From: JAFNAG01 sp963824985
GTDB lineage: Bacteria; Acidobacteriota; UBA6911
Direction: 5' to 3'
Assembly (NCBI GenBank): GCA_963824985.1
Contig: CAWGRQ010000036.1
Span: 324,825 to 388,824, forward strand
Length of the DNA stretch: 64,000 nucleotides
Position 1 is the stretch's first letter, and every line of letters begins with the position of its first letter. Of this stretch, positions 47,534-56,532 are shown one piece after another. The notes below the pieces were generated by a model. It saw only the letters and a program-made list of their open reading frames with translations, did no database searches and was not told the origin of the DNA. The position numbers and the translations under genes were made by a program.

Positions 47534-48165
47534 TCCGGGTTGTGCTCGCCGACGACCACGGCGTCATCCGCGACGGCCTCGGCCGCCTCATCGATGCACT
47601 GGAGGACGTCGAGCTCGTCGGCGTGGCCGCCGACGGCGAGCAGGCCGTGCGACGCTGCGCGCAGCTCGCCCCCGACGTCGTGCTCATGGACCTCGACATG
47701 CCCGGGCTGGACGGCATCGAGGCGACGCGGCGCGTGCTCGTCGATCACCCGGCCACGGCGGTCCTGGTGCTCACGTCGTTCTCGGACCGCCCGCGCATCC
47801 TCGGCGCGATCGAGGCCGGGGCGTGCGGCTACCTGCTCAAGGATGTCGCCGCCGACGAGGTCGCCGAGGGGATCCGCGCCGCCGCACGCGGCGAATCGCC
47901 GATCGACCCGCGCGCGGCCCGCACGATCCTGACCGCCCAGGCCCGGCCCGATCCGGCCACGCAGCTCTCCGGCCGCGAGGCCGAGGTGCTCGCGCTGCTC
48001 GTCGAGGGCCTGCCCAACAAGCTCATCGCCCGCCGGCTGGAGATCAGTGAGAAGACCGTCAAGACGCATCTGACGAGCATCTTCCGCACGCTCGGCGTCA
48101 CCGACCGCACGCAGGCGGCGCTGTGGGCTGAGCGCGAGGGCTTCACGGCCCGCCGCGGCAGATGA
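47530..48165 (+). CDS. NarL/LuxR-family response regulator
   Basis: Intact, 211 residues. Receiver: VVLADDHGVIRDGL (acid pocket), VVLMDLDMPGLDG (phospho-Asp), VLTSFSD and YLLKDVAADEVAEGI (conserved Lys). Output: a LuxR-type helix-turn-helix, LSGREAEVLALLVEGLPNKLIARRLEISEKTVKTHLTSIFRTLGVTDRTQAALWA. Coupled to the kinase. Likely regulates a small envelope-related regulon, possibly the secreted genes on either side. Confidence 0.95.
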   Translation: MIRVVLADDHGVIRDGLGRLIDALEDVELVGVAADGEQAVRRCAQLAPDVVLMDLDMPGLDGIEATRRVLVDHPATAVLVLTSFSDRPRILGAIEAGACGYLLKDVAADEVAEGIRAAARGESPIDPRAARTILTAQARPDPATQLSGREAEVLALLVEGLPNKLIARRLEISEKTVKTHLTSIFRTLGVTDRTQAALWAEREGFTARRGR

Positions 48166-48221
48166 CTGCGACGGAAGTCCCATTGCGCGCCCGCTGTGCC
48201 GGCGCCACCCTGCGGGGCCCC

Positions 48222-48620
48222 ATGACCCGCCGCGCCGCCGTCACCACCCTGCTGCTGTCCTGCGCACTGGCCGCCGCGCCGCCGGCCGCGCTCGCACGCC
48301 GCGGCGGCGACGACGGCGTCCGCGTCGACGGCACCTGCGGCGGGGGAGTGCGCTCCGAGCTCAAGCTCAAGGCCGACAGCGGCGCCGTCGAGGTCGAGTT
48401 CGAGGTCCACCGCGCGCGGCGCGGCTCGGCGTGGCGCGTCGTGATCGTCCAGGAGGGCCGCGTCGTCCTGCGCACCACCGTGCGCGCCGCGCGCTCGACG
48501 GGCGCGTTCAGCATGGGCCGCCGCATCCGCGACCTGGCGGGCGCGGATCGCGTCTCCGTGCGGGCCGCCGGCCCGCGTGGCGTCACCTGCCACGCCTCGG
48601 CGGTCCTGCCGGGCGCCTGA
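48222..48620 (+). CDS. Secreted protein following the two-component operon
   Basis: The signal peptide MTRRAAVTTLLLSCALAAAPPAALA argues for the ATG at 48222; an in-frame ATG at 48162 overlaps the regulator stop as ATGA and is the alternative. The mature part, DGTCGGGVRSELKLKADSGAVEVEFEVHRARRGSAWRVVIVQEGRVVLRTT, is a beta-rich domain with two Cys (TCGGG, VTCHAS) suitable for a disulfide. No known family. Being co-directional and overlapping, it is probably co-transcribed with the kinase and regulator. Confidence 0.7.
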   Translation: MTRRAAVTTLLLSCALAAAPPAALARRGGDDGVRVDGTCGGGVRSELKLKADSGAVEVEFEVHRARRGSAWRVVIVQEGRVVLRTTVRAARSTGAFSMGRRIRDLAGADRVSVRAAGPRGVTCHASAVLPGA

Positions 48621-48689
48621 AGATCCGCAGCGCTGGGCGCCGGCGACGGTGCCGCCGGCGCCCGCAGGCGGGACGGCTATGTTCGGGTC

Positions 48690-49754
48690 ATGGACCAGCG
48701 CATCCTCGGCCGCACCGGCATGTCCGTCAGCCCGCTCTGCCTCGGGGCGATGATGTTCGGCCAGTGGGGCGAGCCCGACCACGACACGTCGATCGCGATC
48801 ATCCATCGTGCGCTGGAGGCGGGGATCACCTTCATCGACACCGCCGACGTCTACTCGCAGGGCGAGTCGGAGGTCATCGTCGGCAAGGCGCTGGCCGCCG
48901 GGCGCCGCGACGACGTCATCCTGGCCACGAAGTTCCACGGGCAGATGGGCCTGGCCCACGACGCGCCGTGGGGCACGGGCGGCGATCCCAACCGCCGCGG
49001 CAACTCCCGCCGCTGGATCGTGCGGGCCGTGGAGGACAGCCTGCGGCGGCTGGGCACCGACTGGATCGACCTCTACCAGGTGCACCGTCCCGAGCGCGAG
49101 ACCGAGGTGGAGGAGACGCTCTCCGCCCTCACCGACCTGCAGCGCCAGGGCAAGATCCGCGCCTTCGGCTCCTCGACCTTCCCGGCCCACGAGATGGCCG
49201 AGGCGCAGTGGGTCTCCGAGCGCCGCAGCCTGGGGCGCTTCGTGACCGAGCAGCCGCCCTACTCGATCCTCGTCCGCCGCGCCGAGGCCGACGTGCTGCC
49301 CGTGGCGCAGCGCCACGGGCTCGGCGTGATCCCCTGGAGCCCGCTGGCCGGTGGGTGGCTGACGGGCGGCTACCGCAAGGGCCGCGAGGCCCCGGCCTCC
49401 AGCCGCGGGCAGCGCGTGCCCGCGCGCTATGACCTGACCAGGCCCGAGAACCAGCGCAAGCTCGAGGCCGCCGACGCGCTCGCGGTCCTGGCCGAGGAGG
49501 CCGGCATCACGCTCGTGCACCTGGCGCTGGCCTTCGTCCTGCAGCACCCGGCGGTCACCGCGCCGATCATCGGGCCGCGCACGATGCCGCATCTCGAGAG
49601 CCAGCTCGGCGCGGTCGACGTGACGCTGAGCCCCGACGTCCTGGACCGCATCGACGAGATCGTGCCGCCCGGCGTCACGCTCTCGCCCATCGACGACGGC
49701 TACGTGGCGCCGGAGATCACCGACGCCACGCTGCGCCGGCGGCGCGTGGGCTGA
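48690..49754 (+). CDS. Aldo/keto reductase
   Basis: Intact, 354 residues. LGRTGMSVSPLCLGAMMFGQWGE opens the barrel; catalytic Asp and Tyr are in GITFIDTADVYSQGESE, Lys in VILATKFHGQMG and His in IDLYQVHRPE. PAIIG-like elements near the end (VTAPIIGPRTMPHLESQLGA) bind NADP. Similar to the YhdN/AKR11-type general stress reductases. A complete enzyme with unknown physiological substrate. Confidence 0.93.
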   Translation: MDQRILGRTGMSVSPLCLGAMMFGQWGEPDHDTSIAIIHRALEAGITFIDTADVYSQGESEVIVGKALAAGRRDDVILATKFHGQMGLAHDAPWGTGGDPNRRGNSRRWIVRAVEDSLRRLGTDWIDLYQVHRPERETEVEETLSALTDLQRQGKIRAFGSSTFPAHEMAEAQWVSERRSLGRFVTEQPPYSILVRRAEADVLPVAQRHGLGVIPWSPLAGGWLTGGYRKGREAPASSRGQRVPARYDLTRPENQRKLEAADALAVLAEEAGITLVHLALAFVLQHPAVTAPIIGPRTMPHLESQLGAVDVTLSPDVLDRIDEIVPPGVTLSPIDDGYVAPEITDATLRRRRVG

Positions 49755-49788
49755 GGGCGGGAGCGACCCGGGACGATCCTCCGGCCCG

Positions 49789-51092
49789 ATGGGCCGCGGC
49801 GGGGCGATCTCGCTCAACAACCGCCGCCGGAGCGCCGATATCCGGTCGGTGACACCTCGCGTCGCCCTGTCGCTCCTGCACCTGCAGACCGACGCCCGTC
49901 TCGCGCGGCTGGCCGCCGCGGGCGACAGCCCGGCCTTCGCGGCGCTCGTCGCACGCCATCGCCCGGCGCTGCAGCGTCACTGCGAGCGCATCCTGACCGG
50001 CGAGCGCGCCCACGACGCGGTCCAGTGACGTTCATCAACGCCCATCGCGCGCTGGTGCGAGGCGATCGCGTCGAGGACGTCCACGCGTGGCTGCATCGCA
50101 TCGCGCACAACGCCGCGCTGGGGATCCGGCGCGAGCGCGGCTTCGACGACGCGCCGCTCGAGGACCTCGACGACGCCGTGACCGAGCCGGTCGACCACGT
50201 CGTCGAGCGCCGGGAGCGCCTCGATGAGGTCGTCCGCGCCCTCGTCGCCCTGCCCGATCGTCAGCGAGAGGCGCTGGTCCTGCAGGCACTCGAGGGCCGG
50301 TCGCACGAGGAGATCGCCGCACGGCTGGTGACCAGCGACGGCGCCGTGCGCCAGCTGCTCGCACGTGGACGGTCGGCGCTGCGGGTGGGCCTGACGGCGC
50401 TGATCCCGTTCGGCCTGGCGCTGCGGCTCGGCACGCGCGACGCGAGCGCGGCCGTCGGGACGACGGGGCCCGCCGGGGCCGGGGCGCTCCTGGCCAAGGG
50501 GCTCGCGATCGCGACCGTGACGGTCGGCGTCGCAGCGGGCGTGACCGTCACGCACGATCACGCCCGTTCCGGCCCGCCACGGGCGGCGGCGCTCGCGGCC
50601 GGGGTCCCGGCGGCCGCCGTGCCCCGGATGCTCGCGGCGGCGGCGCCGGCGCCCGCCGCCGGTCCGAAGGCGACCGCTGCGGCGACCCGCCGGCCGGCGC
50701 CGCGGCGGTCCCCGGTCCCGCACGCCCACCCGAAGGTGCGCCGGACGGCGAGCGATTCCCGGCCCGTCGCCGCGGCCGCGCCCGCGACCGTGCCCGCTCC
50801 GGCGCCTGCCGCCTCCAACCCGGCTCGAGGCGGCAGGTCCGGCTCGTCCGCCGGCAGCCCTGCGGCGCGGCCGGCCCCCACCGCGTCCCCGGTGGCTCAG
50901 GGTCACACGGCTCCGGCGCCGGAACGAGAGACGTCGGTCGGTACGGGCCAGGACGCCGGGGACGCGGGCGCGGGCGAGGACACCCAGCCGGCGCAGGACG
51001 ACGCGCCGGGGAACCCGGGCTCCGACCACGGCGGAGCGAGCGGCGACGTGTCCGGGACGCCCGCGGCCGGCACCGACGACGCAGGTTCCTGA
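49789..51092 (+). CDS. ECF-type sigma factor with C-terminal membrane-type helix and Pro/Ala tail, split by one frameshift
   Basis: The first part, LARLAAAGDSPAFAALVARHRPALQRHCERIL, is sigma region 2.1; after a stop at 50026-50028 the second frame starts VTFINAHRALVRGDRVEDVHAWLHRIAHNAALG, the rest of region 2. Adding one G (CAGGTGACG) rejoins them exactly. Region 4 reads LPDRQREALVLQALEGRSHEEIAARLVTSDGAVRQLLARGRSALR. Then come about 20 residues resembling a membrane helix (LLAKGLAIATVTVGVAAGVTV) and a 170-residue Ala/Pro/Thr-rich tail. The next gene, 138 bases on, encodes a secreted protein. Confidence 0.87.
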
Positions 51093-51229
51093 GATCCGAG
51101 CGTGATCTTTGCCCGTCGTGTGCATCTCAGAGGTGCACGTCACTCGACAAGGGCGACCCGGACCGCGAGGCCGGGGAGCAACGGCCGGTGTCTCACGCAG
51201 ACCTCCGGCATGCCGAAAGGAGACATGAG
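51093..51229 (+). promoter_or_regulatory. Short region between sigma factor and secreted partner
   Basis: Holds a ribosome site AAAGGAG at 51216-51222, seven bases before the ATG of the next gene. AGATCCGAGCGTGATCT-type repeats at 51089-51108 form an inverted repeat. No clear promoter found. Confidence 0.4.
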
Positions 51230-52306
51230 ATGTCGAAGGTCCATCCGTCGCCGTTGATGCGACGGGCAGGAGGGGCGGGGGTGCTCCTCGTAGCTGCGGC
51301 GGGCATCGCGCCGGTCGCCGCCCAGGCCGCAACGGTCCAGGGCGCGGTGGTCGCGCGTGACGCGCATCGCGGCACGATCGTGACCGCGGGCCCCGGAGGG
51401 CGGGTCGCGACGCTGCGCGTCGACCACGCCGGGCAGGCCCGGGTCGGCCGCCGGGTGCATGTGACGGCCGTCCAGCTGGCCGACGGCAGCTACCGCGTCT
51501 CCCGCCTGCGGGTCGCCGGACGCGCTGCGCGCGTGAAGGTCCGGGCGACGGTCGTGCGCCGGCTGGCCGCCGGCTACCTTGTCTCGGCCGGGGGCAGCAC
51601 GTTCTCGCTGAGCCTGCGGCGAGCCTCGCACGGGCGCCACGCGGCCGCCGCCGCGGTCGCCACGCCGGCGCTGGAGCCGGGTGACGTGATCCTGGCGACC
51701 GCCGATCCGACGGGTGGCGACCTGCAGGTCGCCAAGGTGCAGGTCACGGGCCAGAGCCCCATGGCCGAGCTCCAGGGCATCCTCGTCAGCACCACCGCCG
51801 GGCAGCTGTCGATCGCCGTCGAGCACCAGGGCCTCGTGACCGTGGCCGTCCCGGCCGGCATGACCGTGCAGGGCGCGCCGGGCGACGAGGTCGAGCTCAT
51901 GGTCTCGGTCGGCTCCGACGGGACGTTCACGCTGGTGAGCGCGGCCGGCGACGACCAGTCCGACCGCCACGACAGCGGCTTCCAGTACGACGGCGAGAGC
52001 GGCCAGGTCGAGGTCCACGGCCTCATCACGGCGCTCGCCGCCGACGCCGTGACCGTCCAAGCGGGCCAGAGCGCCCCGATCACCTGCGCCGTTCCGGCCG
52101 GCGTCGCCGTGACCGGCTTCGCGGTCGGCGACCAGGTGGAGCTGCACTGCAACGCCGTCGGTGGCGCGAGCCTCACGCTGCGCGAGATGCAGTCCGACCA
52201 TGCCCAGGTGCAGTCGGGGTCCGCGGAGCGCCATGGCGACAACGTCCAGGACTCCGAAGGCGATCAGCCCGACGGCGGCGACGCCGGCTCGGGCAACGAC
52301 GACTAG
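51230..52306 (+). CDS. Secreted DUF5666-like repeat protein
   Basis: Intact, 358 residues. Signal peptide RAGGAGVLLVAAAGIAPVAAQA. The body has repeated strand units of about 70 residues, ATVQGAVVARDAHRGTIVTAGPGGRVATLRVD, MAELQGILVSTTAGQLSIAVEHQGLVTVAVP and VHGLITALAADAVTVQAGQSAPITCAVPAG, each followed by a G-D-x-V-E-L turn (GDEVELMVSVG, GDQVELHCNAVG). This resembles DUF5666-type beta barrels. The C-terminal 40 residues are acidic. Just downstream of the sigma factor, so possibly its partner. Confidence 0.78.
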   Translation: MSKVHPSPLMRRAGGAGVLLVAAAGIAPVAAQAATVQGAVVARDAHRGTIVTAGPGGRVATLRVDHAGQARVGRRVHVTAVQLADGSYRVSRLRVAGRAARVKVRATVVRRLAAGYLVSAGGSTFSLSLRRASHGRHAAAAAVATPALEPGDVILATADPTGGDLQVAKVQVTGQSPMAELQGILVSTTAGQLSIAVEHQGLVTVAVPAGMTVQGAPGDEVELMVSVGSDGTFTLVSAAGDDQSDRHDSGFQYDGESGQVEVHGLITALAADAVTVQAGQSAPITCAVPAGVAVTGFAVGDQVELHCNAVGGASLTLREMQSDHAQVQSGSAERHGDNVQDSEGDQPDGGDAGSGNDD

Positions 52307-52315
52307 CGACCTGGC

Positions 52316-52353
52316 GGCCGGTGGGATCTCGCAGCGTCAAGGTCCCACCGGCC
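52316..52353 (+). terminator. Hairpin after the DUF5666-like gene
   Basis: GGCCGGTGGGA (52316-52326) pairs perfectly with TCCCACCGGCC (52343-52353) across a 16-base loop, ten bases after the stop. No T-run follows, but stable stems alone can terminate in such genomes. Confidence 0.55.
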
Positions 52354-52394
52354 CGTGAGGGCTGCAGCGCGGCGCCCCGTCCGGGGCGCGAGGG

Positions 52395-53012
52395 TCACCA
52401 GTCGGCCTCGTCGTGCTCGGCGTGGGCGCGGACGGCCTGCGCGAGACGGCGGGCGACGCCCCTGAGCATCGGGCCGGCCAGCGCCCACCCCTCCAGCAGC
52501 CGGTCATGGGCGTCGTCGTCGGTGGCCGTGATGCGCGTCGCGACCGACAGCACACTGCCGCCCGCGGTGCTGGACGGCTCGGCGTCGATGCGCCAGGTGA
52601 CCTTGACATGGCCGCGCCGGTCGAAGCCGTCGAACGCGGCGGCGGACACGGACGCGGCCGGCGCCCAGGCGTCGAGGCGCCAGATGAGGCCGAGCACGAG
52701 CGGATCGGGGCCGCGTCCGCGGTCCAGGACGGTCGGCATCAGCGAGATCCGGTCGGCGAGGCCGAGGGCCCGCAGCGCGCGGGTCACCGTGCGGGTGTGA
52801 TCGAGGCGGCGCACCGCGGTCAGCACGGCAACGGGATCGGCGTCGACCCCGACCGTGAGCGCTTCGCTGATGTCGGCGATGCGGCGACGCGGCGCCGCGG
52901 GGGCCGTCGTGATGACGTGATCTGCTGAGGGAGTGGCGGTGATCATGGTGGTGGGGGGGTCGAGGCTCAGCGCGGCGCCGGTGGCGCCGCCCGACGGATC
53001 GGCGGTGCGCAT
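52395..53012 (-). CDS. SRPBCC-like (polyketide cyclase-fold) protein
   Basis: Intact, up to 205 residues (an alternative start near 52946 is MITATPSADHVITT). VDADPVAVLTAVRRLDHTRTVTRAL resembles the START/SRPBCC N-terminal helices and FDGFDRRGHVKVTWRIDAEPSSTAGGSVLSVATRITATDDDAHDRLLEGWALAGPMLRGVARRLAQAV the final strands and long helix. Its ATG overlaps the stop of the SnoaL-like gene by one base (TGATG), so they are coupled and controlled together by the MarR-type operator region. Confidence 0.8.
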   Translation of the reverse strand: MRTADPSGGATGAALSLDPPTTMITATPSADHVITTAPAAPRRRIADISEALTVGVDADPVAVLTAVRRLDHTRTVTRALRALGLADRISLMPTVLDRGRGPDPLVLGLIWRLDAWAPAASVSAAAFDGFDRRGHVKVTWRIDAEPSSTAGGSVLSVATRITATDDDAHDRLLEGWALAGPMLRGVARRLAQAVRAHAEHDEADW

Positions 53013-53446
53013 CAGACGGTGACGGTCGCGGGGACGGGGGCGCTGAGCTGCTGGGTGATCGCGGTGCCGTCGAGCCAGACGTTCTCGCGGCTGATCGCGC
53101 CGTCGCGGAACTCGAAGACGTGCAGGAGGCGGAACGTGATGTGCCGGCCACGGCCGGCGATCCCGAGGAACTCGCCGGGCACCGTCCCGCTCCAGAGGTG
53201 CTCGACCACGCAGAAGTCCTCACCGTGATAGCGGCGGGTGACCGCCATGTCCTCGGTCTGGATGTTCGTCGTGAGCATCTCGTAGAAGCCCTGCGCCGCC
53301 TCGGGGCCGTGCAGCGGCCCAGTCGGCGCACCGACGACGTCGTGCTCGACGTCGTCGGTGTACATCGCCACGCACGCGGCGGTGTCACCGGCCTTCTCGG
53401 CGGTGATGTGCTGGTCGATCAGGCGGTCCATCTCATCGGCGGTCAT
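53012..53446 (-). CDS. SnoaL/NTF2-like protein
   Basis: Intact, 144 residues. MDRLIDQHITAEKAGDTAACVAMYTDDVEHDVVGAPTGPLHGPEAAQGFYEML is the NTF2 cone with the Asp-His pocket; RRYHGEDFCVVEHLWSGTVPGEFLGIAGRGRHITFRLLHVFEFRDGAISRENVWLDG is the strongly curved sheet. The family includes ester cyclases and steroid-isomerase-like enzymes; the substrate is not predictable. Divergent from the MarR gene, 93 bases apart. Confidence 0.88.
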   Translation of the reverse strand: MTADEMDRLIDQHITAEKAGDTAACVAMYTDDVEHDVVGAPTGPLHGPEAAQGFYEMLTTNIQTEDMAVTRRYHGEDFCVVEHLWSGTVPGEFLGIAGRGRHITFRLLHVFEFRDGAISRENVWLDGTAITQQLSAPVPATVTV

Positions 53447-53496
53447 GTCGTGCCTCGCAGGTGGAGAGGGGCTGGGGTTCGATGGGGGGCAAGGTA

Positions 53497-53524
53497 GTAC
53501 GGACTCCGTACGAAGTTGGTACGG
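53497..53524. promoter_or_regulatory. Candidate MarR operator (inverted repeat with added half-site)
   Basis: GTACGG-ACT-CCGTAC (53497-53511) is a perfect inverted repeat with 6-base arms, followed by a third GTACGG half-site at 53519-53524, 22 bases after the first. It sits in the 93-base gap between the divergent SnoaL-like and MarR genes, the usual place for a MarR autoregulatory operator. Confidence 0.6.
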
Positions 53525-53539
53525 TTCGCACTACTCCTG

Positions 53540-54001
53540 ATGTCGCGTCCTCATGATGGTCAGCCTCCTGACGTCGACCCGCCGGCCATCGGCGGCCTGC
53601 TGCGCATGGCCTGGCAGGCCCATCGCGACCGGATGTACCGGGCCATCACCGAGGGCGGCCATCCCGAGGTGACCCGCGCCCAGTTCGAGCTGTTCCGCTG
53701 GCCCGGGATCGACGGGCTGCGACCCACCGACATCGCCGAGTGGACCGGCCTCAGCAAGCAGGCGGTCAACGACACGCTCGGCGATCTGGAGCGCGACGGA
53801 CTGCTCGAGCGCCATCCCGACCCTGATGACGGCCGGGCGCGGATCGTCCGGCTGACCGAGCGCGGCCGTGCGCTGTACGAGGCCGTGTTCGCGAGCTCCA
53901 GGCAGCTCGAGGCGCAGTGGAGCGCCACGCTCGGCGAGCGCCGCATGCGGGCGCTGCGCGCATCGCTGGAGGCCATGATCGCCGCGGGCGCGCAGGACTG
54001 A
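53540..54001 (+). CDS. MarR-family transcriptional regulator
   Basis: Intact, about 153 residues. IGGLLRMAWQAHRDRMYRAITEGGHPEVTRAQFELFRWPG forms the N-terminal helices, RPTDIAEWTGLSKQAVNDTLGDLERDGLLERHPDPDDGRARIVRLTERGRALYE is the winged helix with the wing's DDGRAR. Probably represses the divergent SnoaL/SRPBCC pair and itself via the inverted repeat upstream. Confidence 0.93.
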   Translation: MSRPHDGQPPDVDPPAIGGLLRMAWQAHRDRMYRAITEGGHPEVTRAQFELFRWPGIDGLRPTDIAEWTGLSKQAVNDTLGDLERDGLLERHPDPDDGRARIVRLTERGRALYEAVFASSRQLEAQWSATLGERRMRALRASLEAMIAAGAQD

Positions 54002-54096
54002 GCCGGCCGACGCCGGCCGGGAGCAAGCCCCCCCGGTTGCGCCGCCAATGCCCGCTAATCTGCGTTATGTCAACCGGGAATTGCGACACTCGGGCC

Positions 54097-54444
54097 GTGG
54101 TCACATTCCGCCACATCGTGATCGCCGCGCTCGCCGCCGGAGCGTTCACCGGGGTCGGCGCCTGCGGGGACCATCGCGCGCCCGCAGAGCCCAGGGCGTG
54201 CGGGATGGTCGGGTTCACGCCGCACACCGACGACGGCGCGTTTGACATCCAAGCGGCCGGCGTCGACTGCGAGACCGCGAAGAAGGTCGCCGAGACGACG
54301 CGTCACCGCCGGTACGCAGACCCGCTCGCGTTCGCGGCCGAAGGCTTCCGCTGTACCGGTGCGCGGAAACCGGGCGATGGACTGCCGGGTGTCGACTGGC
54401 GCTGCGAACGTGACGGCGCGGTCATCACCTTCACTCGAAGCTGA
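54097..54444 (+). CDS. Small lipoprotein
   Basis: The GTG at 54097 gives VVTFRHIVIAALAAGAFTGVGACGDHR, with a lipobox GVGAC; an ATG at 54067 is an alternative start that would lengthen the cytoplasmic part by ten residues. The mature domain has AGVDCETAKKVAETTRH, GFRCTG and WRCERDGAVITFTRS, three conserved-type Cys in the pattern of actinobacterial small secreted/lipoprotein domains that bind nothing known. Intact, 115 residues, with slightly lower G+C than neighbours. Confidence 0.7.
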   Translation: MVTFRHIVIAALAAGAFTGVGACGDHRAPAEPRACGMVGFTPHTDDGAFDIQAAGVDCETAKKVAETTRHRRYADPLAFAAEGFRCTGARKPGDGLPGVDWRCERDGAVITFTRS

Positions 54445-54481
54445 GGCTGCGCACGTGTCCGAGGCGGCACTCCCGCCCGGC

Positions 54482-55437
<956 letters not shown>

Positions 55438-55456
55438 GGTCGCTCGTCCACCGGTC

Positions 55457-56321
55457 CTAGATGTTGAACTCAGCAGGTCGTCGTCGTCCGCGCGTGGCGC
55501 GGCGCTCGACGCGCGCGGTCGGCGTCACGACCGAGTGGGCCGGGACGCTGTGGGTCAGCCACACGTTGCCGCCGATGCAGGCTGCCGTCGCCGATCACCG
55601 TGTCGCCGCCGAGGATCGTCGCGTTGGCGTAGATCACGACGTCGTCGCCGATCGTCGGGTGGCGCTTGGTGCGCGCCATGCGCTTGCTCGACGCTCAGCG
55701 CCGCCGAGCGTGACGCCCTGGTAGAGCTTGCACGCGCTCGCCGAGCACGGCGGTCTCGCCGATCACGATGCCGGTGCCGTGGTCGATCGCGAACGACGCG
55801 CCGATGCGCGCGGCCGGGTGGATGTCGATGCCGGTGTCGCGGTGGGCGATCTCGGTGAGCAGCCGCGGGACCAGCGGCACCGCGCAGCCCCGGAGCTGGT
55901 GGGCGAGCCGGTAGACGGCGATGGCGAAGAAGCCCGGGTAGGCGAGGATCACCTCGTCGACGGAGTGCGCGGCGGGGTCGCCGTCGCAGATCGCCTGGGC
56001 GTCGAGCAGCAGCGCCGCGCGGATCTCGGGCAGCGCGGTGAAGAAGCGCTCGACGACCGCGTCGGGGTCGGCGCAGTGCGGCCTCGGGCAGCCGCAGCGC
56101 GTCGACCAGCAGCGTCGCGCAGCGCGGCGAGCTCGTCGGCGACCGCGCCGGCGCGGCCGCCCGACCTCGGCGGCGAAGTGCGGGAACAGCAGCTCCAGCG
56201 CGCGGTGGATGAAGCGCTCGGCGAGCTCGCGCAGCCGCGGCGGCAGCGCGTAGTCCTCGCGCTCACGGGCGAGCTGCTGCAGGAACGCGGCGGTGCCGTC
56301 GCGCGCCGCGGCGAGGGCCAT
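55457..56321 (-). CDS. cysE: Serine O-acetyltransferase, frameshifted
   Basis: Makes O-acetylserine for cysteine synthesis. The long N-terminal helical domain begins MALAAARDGTAAFLQQLAREREDYALPPRL. Key parts are VDEVILAYPGFFAIAVYRLAHQL, HRDTGIDIHPAARIGASFAIDHGTGIVIGE (active-site Asp and His residues and beta-helix coils) and, after shifts, KRHPTIGDDVVIYANATILGGDTVIGDG. Shifts near 56185, 56110, 56085, 55730, 55690, 55575 and 55500. Ends EFNI. The N-terminal layout is the EpsC/plant type, longer than short bacterial CysE. Confidence 0.9.
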
Positions 56322-56532
56322 GCGATGACAGTAGCCGGACCGGGCGTCGGGCGTCGCTTCGCCGCGAGTGGCGCGCACGCCGGCGTTGGAGACCCGACCA
56401 GCGGTTCCGATGGTCCTGCGCGGCCGCGCCGCCACCATCTATACGATCGTCGGACATCGAGGCTTTTGCAACGCACGACCCGTGCCCGCCGCCTCGGCGC
56501 GGGCCCCGGGCCGGGACTGACAGGTGGTCATC
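56322..56532. promoter_or_regulatory. Divergent promoter region between cysE and korA
   Basis: The 211 bases contain TATACGATCG at 56440; TATACG reads as a -10 hexamer on the plus strand and TATAGA (the reverse complement overlapping it) on the minus strand, so both divergent operons could share this site. CGATCG here is self-complementary. No clear -35 found. Confidence 0.45.

Noticed and set aside
49789..50030. Programmed frameshift or split sigma factor
   Set aside because: No slippery sequence or downstream structure; restoring one G gives exact region 2 conservation, so a base deletion is simpler. Kept as a finding only for the tail architecture.
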